NCBI GenBank assembly: GCA_963842835.1
Contig: CAWJIB010000002.1
Span: 1 to 64,000, forward strand
Reading direction: 5' to 3'
Length of the DNA stretch: 64,000 nt
From: Roseiarcus sp963842835
GTDB lineage: Bacteria > Pseudomonadota > Alphaproteobacteria > Rhizobiales > Beijerinckiaceae
In this document: piece by piece, positions 34,925 to 43,199 of the stretch
Layout of the letters: each line of letters opens with the position of its first letter
Numbering within the stretch: position 1 is the first letter of the stretch
The notes under the pieces: model-generated
The model's input: the letters and a program-made list of their open reading frames with translations, nothing else
What the model was told of the DNA's origin: nothing
Databases searched by the model: none
Position numbers and translations under genes: made by a program

Positions 34925-36455
34925 GGGCGCTAGTCTGCGGGCCATCGATCCGCGGGATGAGGAAATCCGCGAATTGGTCGGCGCTTTGTTTATAGCCTTC
35001 CAGCGTCATGTGCACGAAATCATGCGCCATGAGCGGCGGGCTGGCGGCAGCCCAGACCTGCGCGCCGCACGGGCCCGGCATCACGGACGACCAATCCCAG
35101 AAATCGGCGCCGATGCGCTCGGCGAGCCGCCGTTGCGCCTCGCGCACCTGCGCGAGCTTGGGCGGCGTCGCCAGGCGGCATGGTCCGCCGGCGGCGGCCG
35201 GCTGCGGCGTGGGCGCCGCGCGCGCGCCATCGGGCGGACCGATCATGATGATGCGCAGGCCCGGCCGAAGCGCCTGGAGTCTTCGCACGATCTGTTCGTA
35301 TTGAGCCGAATAGGCCGCGACGTCGAGCGCGTCGTTGAAGCCTTCGTTGGTTCCGAACGCGAGCACGACGATATCCGGCGCCAGCCGCCGCAAGTCGTCG
35401 GCGAGATTCTCGGTGGCGAGCTTTTGCAGCAATTGCACCGTCGCGCCGGGGAAACCCAGGCTGACGTAAGAGACGCCGTCGCCTTCGCGAGCGACTTCGA
35501 CGCCGGTCACCGTCACCGGCGCGTCGCTGAGCGCGCGCACCGCGATGTCGTGAAAACCTCGCGGGCCCGACTGCGAAGGCTGCACATCGAGCGTGGCGCG
35601 CTCGTCGGCCGCTCCGTCGAGATCGATCTGCCCGCCGGGCTCGCCGTCGACCAGCACTTCGGCGCGACCCCCGCCGGGTTGCTTGAGAAAGGCCACTTCG
35701 AGCCGGTTGTAAGGAAGGCCGCCGCGCGCCCTCAGGCTGAGCGAGGCGCCGGCACGGCGCGCCACCGCGTTGAAGCCGGAAAGGTAGAAGCGGCGCTTTT
35801 CGTCCGACTTCTGCAGCGCCTCGTAGGTCCAGCCCTCGGAGGCGTCGCTCTCGAACAGGGCCGACCTCACGCCGAGATGCGGCTTGCCCGGTACGATATA
35901 GGCCATCCCGCCGGAGCCGAACACTTGCTGCAGGCGCTCGCGGACGCGGCCGGTGAAATAATCGGCCGCGGTATGGCTGTCGCCGAGCTGCAGGATCGTC
36001 AGGCGGCGGGTGGCGAAAATGTCGGGCGTCAGTTCGCCGTAGGCGGAAAACTCAGCCCCCGGCCGATCGGGGGCGGGCAAGGCCGCCTCCAGCGCGGAGA
36101 GCGCGCCAAGGCCGCTCGTGCGGCTCGTGGGCGCAGCGTCGACCGTCGGGGCGGCGAGCATCGCGACGCGCAGCAATTTCTCGGCCCGGCTCGGCGGGGC
36201 GTCCGTCCGATCAGACGCTTCGGTCGGCGCGGGTCGCTCTCGTGGGCGCCAGACCGCCAGGCGCACATCGGCGAGGGCGAGCGAGGAGACCTCCGGCTTC
36301 AGGGGCAGCGTGAGCTGGCTCGCCGCCTCGAGGGATCGCTCGACGGCGGGGTCGCTCGAGGCGGCGCTCACGCCAACCTTCGCGGTCAGGCTCGCGCCCG
36401 CCGCGCCGATCAGCAGGGCCACAGCCCATGCGAGCAGCGCCAACGAATTTCGCAC
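34905..36455 (-). CDS. SGNH-hydrolase-type protein, large, with membrane anchor (516 aa)
   Basis: The start is probably the GTG at 36455, placed just after the preceding stop with gggagcaagg upstream; a membrane segment follows (SLALLAWAVALLIGAAGASL). A linker of about 130 residues precedes the SGNH fold: LTILQLGDSHTAADYFTGRVRERL (nucleophile serine), LAFGTNEGFNDAL and the catalytic DFVHMTLEGYKQSADQF near the end. Its layout recalls periplasmic acetyltransferases of the AlgX/AlgJ group that work with AlgI. It should add or remove acetyl groups in the periplasm. It overlaps the MBOAT gene start by 20 bases. Confidence 0.8.
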   Translation of the reverse strand: MRNSLALLAWAVALLIGAAGASLTAKVGVSAASSDPAVERSLEAASQLTLPLKPEVSSLALADVRLAVWRPRERPAPTEASDRTDAPPSRAEKLLRVAMLAAPTVDAAPTSRTSGLGALSALEAALPAPDRPGAEFSAYGELTPDIFATRRLTILQLGDSHTAADYFTGRVRERLQQVFGSGGMAYIVPGKPHLGVRSALFESDASEGWTYEALQKSDEKRRFYLSGFNAVARRAGASLSLRARGGLPYNRLEVAFLKQPGGGRAEVLVDGEPGGQIDLDGAADERATLDVQPSQSGPRGFHDIAVRALSDAPVTVTGVEVAREGDGVSYVSLGFPGATVQLLQKLATENLADDLRRLAPDIVVLAFGTNEGFNDALDVAAYSAQYEQIVRRLQALRPGLRIIMIGPPDGARAAPTPQPAAAGGPCRLATPPKLAQVREAQRRLAERIGADFWDWSSVMPGPCGAQVWAAASPPLMAHDFVHMTLEGYKQSADQFADFLIPRIDGPQTSAHVVSNN

Positions 36456-36459
36456 TCCC

Positions 36460-37254
36460 TCACCTTGCTCCCATTTTCTCGCACTCGCTCGCAACGTCAC
36501 GCCCGCGCTGCTTCAGGCTTTGCATGATGGAGGGATAAAAAGCGTCCATCACCATGTCGTAACCGACGGTGGTGAAGTGAACGCCGTCGGGAGCGCGCAC
36601 TTGCACCATCGCATTATTCGCGTTGGGCAGAAAGGGCTTGTATTCGTCGACGCCGGCACGCGACTCCCAGGGCGGGACATAGGCGGCGCGCGGCGACCCG
36701 ACATGCGCGAGCGCCTCGGCGAACAGACGGTTCTTGGCGGTCGCGTCGGCGTTGGCGGCCGAATTGAGCATGACGGGAAGACCCATCACCAGCATCGAGG
36801 AGCCATGCGCGAGCGCATTTTGCACGACGTCTTCGACAAGCGCCTCGTAGCGGCTGTCGTAGTCGGGTCCGCCGTATTCGGTGCGCGTCTTCGCGGCGTC
36901 GACGATCGATTGACGATCGTTGATGCCGAACGAGCCGACGAACAGATCGGCGCCCGGGTCGGTCGCAATCGCCGCCACTTCGTCCACCCAGTTGTACTGG
37001 TCCAGCCGCGTCAATCCCGTCCCGTTCTTCGCGTGACGAATCAATTTAATCTTGTCGGCCAGGCACTTGTCTTTTCCGAGGCGCCGGAACAGCGCCCCCC
37101 AGAGCCCGTCCGCCATGGAATTGCCGACAAAAGCGATGTGAACCGGCGGGGGATCGCCCGGCGCGGCCAACGCGGCGCGCGCGCTCGGGCCGCAAGCAAA
37201 AACCAAGCTCAATGCGACGCAGACTGTCGACGTATAGACCGTTTTCTTCCACAT
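36460..37254 (-). CDS. SGNH/GDSL-type protein, secreted (264 aa)
   Basis: The protein has a signal peptide (MWKKTVYTSTVCVALSLVFACGPSARAALA). The SGNH blocks are IAFVGNSMADGLWGALFRRLG, VGSFGINDRQSI and APDGVHFTTVGYDMVM. Block I shows GNS where GDS is usual, so the oxyanion environment is altered though the serine is kept. It resembles DUF459-type periplasmic proteins. It lies upstream of the large SGNH gene with a short gap and downstream of a third SGNH gene, all on the minus strand. Confidence 0.78.
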   Translation of the reverse strand: MWKKTVYTSTVCVALSLVFACGPSARAALAAPGDPPPVHIAFVGNSMADGLWGALFRRLGKDKCLADKIKLIRHAKNGTGLTRLDQYNWVDEVAAIATDPGADLFVGSFGINDRQSIVDAAKTRTEYGGPDYDSRYEALVEDVVQNALAHGSSMLVMGLPVMLNSAANADATAKNRLFAEALAHVGSPRAAYVPPWESRAGVDEYKPFLPNANNAMVQVRAPDGVHFTTVGYDMVMDAFYPSIMQSLKQRGRDVASECEKMGAR

Positions 37255-37284
37255 GCCTTAAGCGCCCTCGGCTGACGATTGCCC

Positions 37285-37959
37285 TCAGTTCGGCGCGGGC
37301 GTGGTTGGCGTCGCCATATCGGCGAGGCGCCTTTTCCTTTTGTGTCCCTTCTTGCCGGACGTCTTCTTGCCGCCGTGGACGACAGCCTTGTGTTCGCTCG
37401 CAGCGGCGACGACAACCGGGAGACCCGCGGCCGAGGCCGCTTTCTGCCACATGCGCGCGTAGCCCGCCATAGTAAAGTGCACGCCGTTTCCGGCGTGGAG
37501 GGAGCGCTCGCAAAAGCTCGGGTCCTGCAGACTCACGTAGGTTACCGAGGTGCCCGCGAGCTGCGTGCTCAAGACCTCGTCCAGCTTTTTCGAATACGTC
37601 TCCCAGGGCTTGAGAACGCAAGGCGGACCCATCCAATAGAGTTTGACGCCTTGCGCGTCGGCCGCCGCGACGATCGCCTCGACGCGCTTGTGAACGTCGA
37701 GGGCGCCGGCGCCGCCGACGGCGTCGTTGGTCCCGAGACTCATGAACACCGTCGCGCCGCGCGGCATTTCGCTCAACTGCTTGAAAATGAAGGGCGTGTA
37801 AATCGCGACGTTGAACCGATTGGCGGGGGAGGGCAGGTTCGTCGCCAAATGCACGCCCTCCCCGATGCTGTCGCCGATGATCCTCACGTCCTCGGCCAAG
37901 GCCGCGCCGGGCGCGCCGAGAGCGAGCAGGAAGCAAACAACGAAACCTCGCAAAGACAT
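37285..37959 (-). CDS. SGNH/GDSL-type protein, secreted, with basic tail (224 aa)
   Basis: A signal peptide (MSLRGFVVCFLLALGAPGAALA) precedes the SGNH blocks VRIIGDSIGEGVHLATNL, FMSLGTNDAVGGAGALD and LHAGNGVHFTMAGYARMW, so the catalytic Ser, Asp and His are all present. The last 30 residues are strongly basic (KKTSGKKGHKRKRRLAD), which may bind an acidic polymer. It is the first gene of the acetylation locus that ends with the MBOAT gene. Whether it acts as esterase or transferase is open. Confidence 0.78.
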   Translation of the reverse strand: MSLRGFVVCFLLALGAPGAALAEDVRIIGDSIGEGVHLATNLPSPANRFNVAIYTPFIFKQLSEMPRGATVFMSLGTNDAVGGAGALDVHKRVEAIVAAADAQGVKLYWMGPPCVLKPWETYSKKLDEVLSTQLAGTSVTYVSLQDPSFCERSLHAGNGVHFTMAGYARMWQKAASAAGLPVVVAAASEHKAVVHGGKKTSGKKGHKRKRRLADMATPTTPAPN

Positions 37960-38068
37960 AGCATCACCTGGGAGAAGCAGTTTCCTGCACGAGAACACGC
38001 CATGGTTAATGGGCGATGAAAACCGCCTTTTTCGGGCCATCGGAGGCGATCGGCCCCTGCCGCCTCGC

Positions 38069-38368
38069 TCACTCGCAGCGATAGCGCCAGCGCCCGTAGC
38101 GCCAGGGACGCATCCACGAGGCGCGCGGCGGAAGCGCCCGCGGCGGCGGATCGAAGCCGGAGGCGCTCCACGGATGGCAGCGACATATCCGCGCAGCGCC
38201 CATCCAGCCGCCCGCCCAGAGGCCATGGCGCTGGATCGCCTCGTCCGCATAGGCCGAGCAGCTCGGGAGATAGCGGCACTGGCGCCCAATGAGCGACGAA
38301 AATGTCAGTTGATAGAAGCGGATGAGCGCGTGCGCGAGTCGGCGCGGCGCGAGCCGAAAGGCATTCAT
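38069..38368 (-). CDS. yidD: membrane protein insertion efficiency factor YidD
   Basis: A 99-residue YidD protein, which helps YidC-dependent insertion of inner-membrane proteins. The conserved core LIRFYQLTFSSLIGRQCRYLPSCSAYADEAIQRHGLWAGGWMGAARICRCHPW is complete, and an Arg/Trp-rich tail follows. Its ATG overlaps the stop of the Fe-S scaffold gene by four bases. In most bacteria yidD sits in the rpmH-rnpA-yidC locus; the linkage to a Fe-S scaffold gene is common in alphaproteobacteria. Confidence 0.95.
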   Translation of the reverse strand: MNAFRLAPRRLAHALIRFYQLTFSSLIGRQCRYLPSCSAYADEAIQRHGLWAGGWMGAARICRCHPWSASGFDPPPRALPPRASWMRPWRYGRWRYRCE

Positions 38369-38835
38369 GGCGCCGGCGCCGGGGCGGCGGGCTGCTTGAC
38401 TGCGCTCGCCTTGGCCGCGATCTGGCCGAGCGCGTCGACCACCGCGTCGAACGTCAGCAGCGTCGAGGCATGGCGGGCCTTATAGTCGCGCACGGGCTCG
38501 AGGACGGCGAAATCGGACCATTTTCCCGAGGGCGGCGGCCCGTTCGCCTTGAGCATGCGCGTCACGGTCTCGCGCAGGGCGATGAGTTCCGCCGGAGTTG
38601 CGCCGATGATATGGCGCGCCATCAGCGACGAGGAAGCCTGCCCCAGCGCGCAAGCCTTGACGTCGTGGGCGAAGTCGCTGACGCGACCGTCGTGAAGGCA
38701 GAGATCGACGGTGACCGTCGAACCGCAAAGCCGCGAATGGGCCTTCGCGCTTGCGTCGGGCGAAGCGAGCCGGCCGAGCCGAGGAATGTCGGCCGCCAAT
38801 TCCAGAATGCGTGTGTTGTATATCTCGTTCAACAT
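38365..38835 (-). CDS. iron-sulfur cluster assembly scaffold protein (IscU/NifU-N type)
   Basis: The 156-residue protein resembles the IscU/NifU N-terminal scaffold: MLNEIYNTRILELAADIPRLGRL, SRLCGSTVTVDLCLHDGRV and VKACALGQASSSLMARHIIG keep two of the cluster-ligand cysteines. The third canonical cysteine of IscU is not obvious, so cluster handling may differ. It begins 119 bases from folE in divergent orientation; a perfect 16-base palindrome lies between them. Confidence 0.82.
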   Translation of the reverse strand: MLNEIYNTRILELAADIPRLGRLASPDASAKAHSRLCGSTVTVDLCLHDGRVSDFAHDVKACALGQASSSLMARHIIGATPAELIALRETVTRMLKANGPPPSGKWSDFAVLEPVRDYKARHASTLLTFDAVVDALGQIAAKASAVKQPAAPAPAP

Positions 38836-38870
38836 GATCGCGATGCGCGCGGCTGGTCGAACCGCTCCGT

Positions 38871-38886
38871 CCTCCTATATAGGAGG
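38871..38886. promoter_or_regulatory. perfect 16-base palindrome between the Fe-S scaffold gene and folE
   Basis: The sequence CCTCCTATATAGGAGG is an uninterrupted perfect palindrome in a 119-base divergent intergenic region. It includes TATATA and could hold a promoter -10 element and an operator for both directions. No known alphaproteobacterial operator of this sequence comes to mind. Confidence 0.4.
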
Positions 38887-38954
38887 CCGTGCGGGCAAAG
38901 AAGAGGGCCGGACGGGTCATGGCCTCGCCGTCGCCGAACCGCTGAGAGATCGAC
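38887..38954 (+). promoter_or_regulatory. folE leader, possible folded regulatory element
   Basis: The 68 bases between the palindrome and the folE ATG can fold as an outer stem (gcgg near 38890 with ccgc near 38940), an internal loop, and an inner stem (gagggcc with ggcctc). Alphaproteobacterial folE genes often carry a THF-II type tetrahydrofolate riboswitch of this size directly in front of the start. I cannot confirm the consensus by eye. Confidence 0.2.
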
Positions 38955-39572
38955 ATGGATGACATCGTTAAACGGGAGGCTCGGCGCCGCGACCTCCCCC
39001 TCAGGCCGAGCCGCGACGAGGCTGAAGCGGCCGTTCGCACCTTGATTGCCTGGGCCGGCGACGATCCGACCCGCGAAGGCCTCCTCGACACGCCCAGGCG
39101 GGTCGTCAAGGCCTACGAAGAACTCTTCGCCGGCTACGACGAGGAGGCGGCCCACGCGCTTTCGCGGGTGTTCGAGGAAGTCGACGGGTACCAGGACATC
39201 GTGCTGGTCCGCGACATCCCGTTCGTCTCGCATTGCGAGCACCATATCGCGCCCTTCTTCGGAAAGGCGCATATCGGCTATTATCCGCGTCACGGTGTCG
39301 TCGGCCTGTCCAAGCTCGCGCGCATCGTCGACACGTTCGCGCGCCGCCTGCAGACGCAGGAGGCCATGTCGGCGCAGATCGTCGAGGCGGTGGACGCCTC
39401 GCTCAATACGCGCGGCGTCGCGGTGTTGATCGAAGCCGAACACACCTGCATGTCCATGCGCGGGGTGAAGAAGCACGGAGTCTCGACGGTGACGACGCAG
39501 TTTTCCGGCGTCTTTCGCACGCAGCCGAACGAACAGATCCGCTTCCTGACCTTGTTGCGCGGCGCGAGGTGA
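38955..39572 (+). CDS. folE: GTP cyclohydrolase I FolE
   Basis: FolE converts GTP to 7,8-dihydroneopterin triphosphate, the first step of folate (or methanopterin) synthesis. Zinc and catalytic motifs: PFVSHCEHHIAPFFGKAHIGYYP (Cys94, His96, His97), LSKLARIVDTFARRLQTQE and the second zinc cysteine in EAEHTCMSMRGVKKHG. The 205-residue length fits. hisI follows after four bases, so the two are co-transcribed. Confidence 0.96.
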   Translation: MDDIVKREARRRDLPLRPSRDEAEAAVRTLIAWAGDDPTREGLLDTPRRVVKAYEELFAGYDEEAAHALSRVFEEVDGYQDIVLVRDIPFVSHCEHHIAPFFGKAHIGYYPRHGVVGLSKLARIVDTFARRLQTQEAMSAQIVEAVDASLNTRGVAVLIEAEHTCMSMRGVKKHGVSTVTTQFSGVFRTQPNEQIRFLTLLRGAR

Positions 39573-39576
39573 CGCC

Positions 39577-39978
39577 ATGTCCCTGACGCCCGCCGCGATC
39601 GACCGCGAGGAAGGCTCGGAATTCGCGCCGCGTTTCTCCGCCGACGGGCTGCTGACCTGCGTGACGGTCGACGCCCGCAGCGGCGAAGTGCTGATGGTCG
39701 CGCACATGAACGCCGAGGCGCTGGACAAGACGCTGTCGAGCGGAATCATGCATTATTGGTCGCGCTCACGCCAAAGTCTTTGGCGCAAGGGCGACACGTC
39801 GGGGCAGATCCAAAGGCTCGAGGAATTGCGCGTCGATTGCGATCAAGACGCCTTGCTGGCGCGCGTGTCGGTCGGCGGCGACGGCGGCGCCTGCCACACC
39901 GGGCGGTGGTCTTGTTTTTATCGGCGCATCGAGAAAACCGGCGACGGTCCGCGCCTGGCGCCGGTCGCGAAAACGTGA
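39577..39978 (+). CDS. hisI: phosphoribosyl-AMP cyclohydrolase HisI
   Basis: HisI opens the adenine ring of phosphoribosyl-AMP in histidine synthesis. Seen are VLMVAHMNAEALDKTLSSGIMHYWSRSRQSLWRKGDTSGQIQ, the metal-binding RVDCDQDALLARV and the C-terminal GGACHTGRWSCFYRR with the zinc cysteines. The 133-residue length shows it is the stand-alone cyclohydrolase without a HisE domain. No other his gene is nearby; coupling to folE is common in Hyphomicrobiales. Confidence 0.95.
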   Translation: MSLTPAAIDREEGSEFAPRFSADGLLTCVTVDARSGEVLMVAHMNAEALDKTLSSGIMHYWSRSRQSLWRKGDTSGQIQRLEELRVDCDQDALLARVSVGGDGGACHTGRWSCFYRRIEKTGDGPRLAPVAKT

Positions 39979-40118
39979 AGCGAAAGTGCGCTAACGACGC
40001 GTTACGTGTAATATGACCGCGGGCGCGCCATTAACCAATCGGCGAGAGGCGCGTGTTAGCGTTTTCGGCTACCGGCGCACCAGGAAGGACACGGGAAGCC
40101 GGATTGTGAGGCGTGGCT

Positions 40119-41117
40119 ATGCCCAGCGCTTTCTTTCGTAAGAGCGAGTCCGAGTTGTTTTCCGGCGGCTCCAGGCCCTCGCGGCCGAGGGTCGGCGTCG
40201 CGCTCGGCGCCGGCGCCGCGCGCGGCTGGGCGCATATCGGCGCGCTGCAAGAACTCGTGGCGATGGGCCTTTCCCCGGACATCGTCGTGGGATCCTCGAT
40301 CGGCGCGGTCGTGGGCGGCTGCTTCGCCGCCGGCCGGCTCGATACCCTCGAGAGCTTCGCCCGCTCGCTGACCAAGCGGCGCGTTTTTGGCCTTCTCGAT
40401 GTTTCCTTCAACGGCGGCGGGCTGATCGGCGGCGACAGGCTGCGTTGGCGGCTCGAGGAATCGATCGGCGCCATGCGCATCGAGGACTTGCCGATCCGTT
40501 ACGCCGGCGTCGCCACGGAAATCGGCTCGGGACACGAAATCTGGCTGAAGCGCGGACCGCTCGTCGAAGCGATGCGCGCCTCCTACGCCCTGCCCGGCTT
40601 GTTCGAGCCGGTGCGCGTCGCCGGCCGTTGGCTGTTCGATGGCGCCATCGTCAACCCCGTTCCCGTGAGCGTCGCGCGCGCGCTCGGCGCTGATCGCGTC
40701 GTCGCGCTCAACATCGCCAGCGAAGGATCGGGCCGCGGAACAGCGATCCAGGACGTGCCTGACGCCGACGAGGCGCCGGTCGCGCCCACGCCGACCGCCG
40801 AAGACCCGCGAGCCGGCGTGATGAAAGGCCTTCGCCGCGGCGCGGGAATGCTGCGACGGCAGTGGACGAGCGAAGGGCCGGGCGCTCCCGGGCTCGCTTC
40901 CGTGATGGTCAACGCCTTCAACATCACCCAGGATCGCATCATGCGTTCGCGTCTGGCGGGCGACCCGCCCGACGTCCTGGTGAGCCTGAAAATCGGCAAG
41001 ATCGGTCTGTTCGAATTCCATCGCGCCGACGAGCTCATCGCGCTCGGCCGCGAAGCCGTGCGCAGGGCCCGCGACGAAATCGCCGAACACGTCGAACTGA
41101 CCCCGGCGAAGGGCTGA
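40119..41117 (+). CDS. patatin-like phospholipase family protein (RssA-like)
   Basis: The 332-residue protein has the patatin signature: oxyanion loop GAGAARGWAHIGAL, nucleophile GSSIGAVVGG and the dyad aspartate in FDGAIVNPVPVSVARALG. It is probably a cytoplasmic or membrane-surface serine lipase of the RssA type. I chose the ATG at 40119, with gagg seven bases upstream, over the GTG at 40113. The upstream gap holds a small inverted repeat (TAACG-ACG-CGTTA at 39992-40004) of unknown meaning. A stem-loop follows the stop. Confidence 0.88.
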   Translation: MPSAFFRKSESELFSGGSRPSRPRVGVALGAGAARGWAHIGALQELVAMGLSPDIVVGSSIGAVVGGCFAAGRLDTLESFARSLTKRRVFGLLDVSFNGGGLIGGDRLRWRLEESIGAMRIEDLPIRYAGVATEIGSGHEIWLKRGPLVEAMRASYALPGLFEPVRVAGRWLFDGAIVNPVPVSVARALGADRVVALNIASEGSGRGTAIQDVPDADEAPVAPTPTAEDPRAGVMKGLRRGAGMLRRQWTSEGPGAPGLASVMVNAFNITQDRIMRSRLAGDPPDVLVSLKIGKIGLFEFHRADELIALGREAVRRARDEIAEHVELTPAKG

Positions 41118-41146
41118 CGCCGCCCGCGACGCAACGAGCGCCGCCC

Positions 41147-41167
41147 CGTTCCCAGGTGGCGGGAACG
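41147..41167. terminator. stem-loop between convergent patatin and CBS genes
   Basis: A perfect 7-bp stem (cgttccc / gggaacg) with a 7-base loop lies between the converging genes. There is no T tract on either side, so termination strength is doubtful. Confidence 0.3.
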
Positions 41168-41195
41168 AGGCGACAGCGCGAGGAATAGGACGCGT

Positions 41196-41627
41196 TCAGG
41201 CGCTAGCGATATATTCCCGCAACGCCTTGCGCTCGGTGTCGATCGCGTTCACGTGCCGCTTGACGACGTCGCCGATCGAAACGATGCCGACGAGCCGACC
41301 GTGCTCGACCACCGGCAGATGGCGAAACCGCCCCTCGGTCATGATCTCCATGACGTGGTCGATCGAAGCGTTCTCTGTCACGGTGGTGACCTTCAATGTC
41401 ATATGCCGCGAAGCTGGCTCCTCGAGCGCGCTCGCGCCGCCGTTTCCGATTGCGCGGACGATGTCGCGCTCCGACACGATGCCGAGAACGCTGATCGCCG
41501 CATCCGACACGACGACAGCGCCGACGCCCTTGGCGGCCAGCAGCGCCGCGACCTCCTTCACAGTGCGATGGGGCTGGGTCGTCACGACATCCCTGCCCTT
41601 TTCCCTGAGAATCCGCGCAACGGTCAT
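41196..41627 (-). CDS. CBS domain pair protein (143 aa)
   Basis: The protein consists of two CBS motifs (about 8-60 and 75-130): VTTQPHRTVKEVAALLAAKGVGAVVVSDAAISVLGIVSERDIVRAI and MTLKVTTVTENASIDHVMEIMTEGRFRHLPVVEHGRLVGIVSIGDVVKRHV. Such stand-alone pairs bind adenine nucleotides, sometimes NADH, and are often induced in low oxygen. ggagg precedes the ATG. A FixK-like box with one mismatch lies 65 bases upstream with an AT-rich -10 (TTAAATA) at roughly class II distance. Confidence 0.9.
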   Translation of the reverse strand: MTVARILREKGRDVVTTQPHRTVKEVAALLAAKGVGAVVVSDAAISVLGIVSERDIVRAIGNGGASALEEPASRHMTLKVTTVTENASIDHVMEIMTEGRFRHLPVVEHGRLVGIVSIGDVVKRHVNAIDTERKALREYIASA

Positions 41628-41691
41628 TCGGGCCTCCCTCGTTCCGCGGTCTTCTGCCGAGACCGCCTATTTAATAAGCATGCGCCGGTCC

Positions 41692-41705
41692 ATGCGTGCG
41701 ATCAA
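41692..41705. promoter_or_regulatory. FixK/FNR-like box (one mismatch) upstream of the CBS gene
   Basis: The sequence ATGCGTGCGATCAA differs from TTG(A/C)-N6-TCAA only at the first base. For the minus-strand CBS gene, TTAAATA (41674-41668) is at about the expected -10 distance from the centre at 41698.5. It is weaker evidence than the two perfect boxes. Confidence 0.35.
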
Positions 41706-41763
41706 GCGTAATTCTAAGCATCGCCGCGCGGCGATCGGGCGAGAACGAGGCCAGCGCCACGCG

Positions 41764-42525
41764 TCATCTCAGTCCCGCGTCGACGATGAGGCATTGCTTG
41801 GTGATCATGCGGCTGTCGTCGGCGGCCAGGAACAGCGCCATGCGCGCGATCTCGTCGGCGAGCAGGATGCGCGGCAGGCATTGGCGCGCGACGATTTGCG
41901 CGACATCGGCGTCGCTGAGCCACAAGCGGCGTTGGCGCTCGGTGACGACCGCGCCGGGCGCGATCGCGTTGACGCGAATATTGTCGGGGCCGAATTCGCG
42001 CGCCAGGCTCCTCGTCAGGCCGACGACGCCGGCCTTGGCGGCGGAATAGGCGGAAAGGCGCGCCATCCCCGTCATCCAGGCGATCGAGGAAAAATTGATG
42101 ATCGAGCCGCCGCCGATTTCGCGCATCGAGCGGCGTGCGATCTGCGCGGCGAAAAACTGATGCTTGAGGTTGACGCCCATCGCCCGATCCCAATCGGCCT
42201 CGGTCGTCTCGTCCACGTCCTGCCGCGCGTCGTTGGCGGCGTTGTTGACGAGGACCGCGATTGGCCCGAGCCTTTGCCGCGCTTCCTCCATCGCGGTTTC
42301 GAGCGCCGCGAGGTTCGTCACGTCACATTCGAGAAACAAGGGCTCTTGCGGGCCGGCGGCCAGGCGCTCGACCACGTCCGAGGGCTCGTTCCTCGCGATG
42401 TCGACGAAGGCGACGCTCGCGCCTTGGGCGACGAAAGCCTCCACCATCGCAGCGCCGATCCCCGAACCGCCGCCGGTAATGAAGACGACGCGGTCGCGTA
42501 GGCTGGGATAGCGGGCGTAGGGCAA
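41764..42525 (-). CDS. SDR family oxidoreductase
   Basis: A classical short-chain dehydrogenase/reductase of 253 residues. The Rossmann motif is VVFITGGGSGIGAAMVEAF, followed by VLVNNAANDARQDVDE (NNAA), the active-site serine in IINFSSIAWMTG and YSAAKAGVVGLTRSLARE (catalytic Tyr and Lys). The substrate cannot be named. The best start appears to be a TTG at 42525, giving a normal short leader; a Shine-Dalgarno sequence is weak. It is 140 bases downstream of the last gene of the complex-I-like cluster. Confidence 0.85.
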   Translation of the reverse strand: MPYARYPSLRDRVVFITGGGSGIGAAMVEAFVAQGASVAFVDIARNEPSDVVERLAAGPQEPLFLECDVTNLAALETAMEEARQRLGPIAVLVNNAANDARQDVDETTEADWDRAMGVNLKHQFFAAQIARRSMREIGGGSIINFSSIAWMTGMARLSAYSAAKAGVVGLTRSLAREFGPDNIRVNAIAPGAVVTERQRRLWLSDADVAQIVARQCLPRILLADEIARMALFLAADDSRMITKQCLIVDAGLR

Positions 42526-42665
42526 GGGGGTGGCCCTTTGGGTTGAATGGGGGGCGCCAGACTAGCAGCGCCGGACGATGGGCGGCAAATGCGAGCGGAG
42601 CGGGCCGGCGAGGGCGGCCAAATCGAAATTCACGCTACCGCGTCGCCCGCCGAGCTTCGCTTGGC

Positions 42666-43184
42666 TCAGCGCCCTTTCCCCTTCATCAGCGCCAGCAGCC
42701 CCTTGAGCAGCGCGGCCGGACTCGGCGGGCAGCCGGGGATGTGGAGGTCGACGGGCACGACGTCGCCGACGCCGCCGGCGATCGCGTAGCTTCCGGCGAA
42801 GACGCCGCCGTCCTTGGCGCAGGCGCCCGAAGCGATCACCCATTTGGGCGCCGGCGTCGCGGCGTAGGTGCGCTCCAGCGCCTCGCGCATGTTGCGCGTC
42901 ACCGGCCCCGTCACCAGCAACACGTCGGCGTGACGCGGCGAAGCGACGAAGCGCAGGCCGAAGCGCTCGAGATCGTAGAAGGCGTTGCCGAGCGCGTGGA
43001 TTTCCAGTTCGCAGCCGTTGCACGAGCCCGCGTCGACATGGCGGATCGACAGGCTGCGGCCGAGACTGGCGGTCGCGGCGCTCGTGACCTGCTGGGCGAG
43101 CGCGGCGAGTTCGGGATCGTCGGCGTCGGGCGCGCTTTCCGTGAGCGGGCCATGAATCACGCCTTCGAGCAGCACGCGGCGCAT
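42666..43184 (-). CDS. Ehr/hydrogenase-4-like small subunit (NuoB/HyfI-like)
   Basis: The 172-residue protein is related to the small (NuoB-like) subunit of complex I and group 4 hydrogenases. The four N2 cluster ligands are all present: DAGSCNGCELEIHAL (two Cys), IASGACAKDGG and DLHIPGCPPSPAALLKGLLAL. It should hold a [4Fe-4S] cluster next to the large subunit. It is the last of six tandem genes, with a 15-base gap after the large-subunit gene. In the Ehr nomenclature it corresponds to EhrS. Confidence 0.85.
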   Translation of the reverse strand: MRRVLLEGVIHGPLTESAPDADDPELAALAQQVTSAATASLGRSLSIRHVDAGSCNGCELEIHALGNAFYDLERFGLRFVASPRHADVLLVTGPVTRNMREALERTYAATPAPKWVIASGACAKDGGVFAGSYAIAGGVGDVVPVDLHIPGCPPSPAALLKGLLALMKGKGR

Positions 43185-43199
43185 CCTCTCCCCCTCCCC

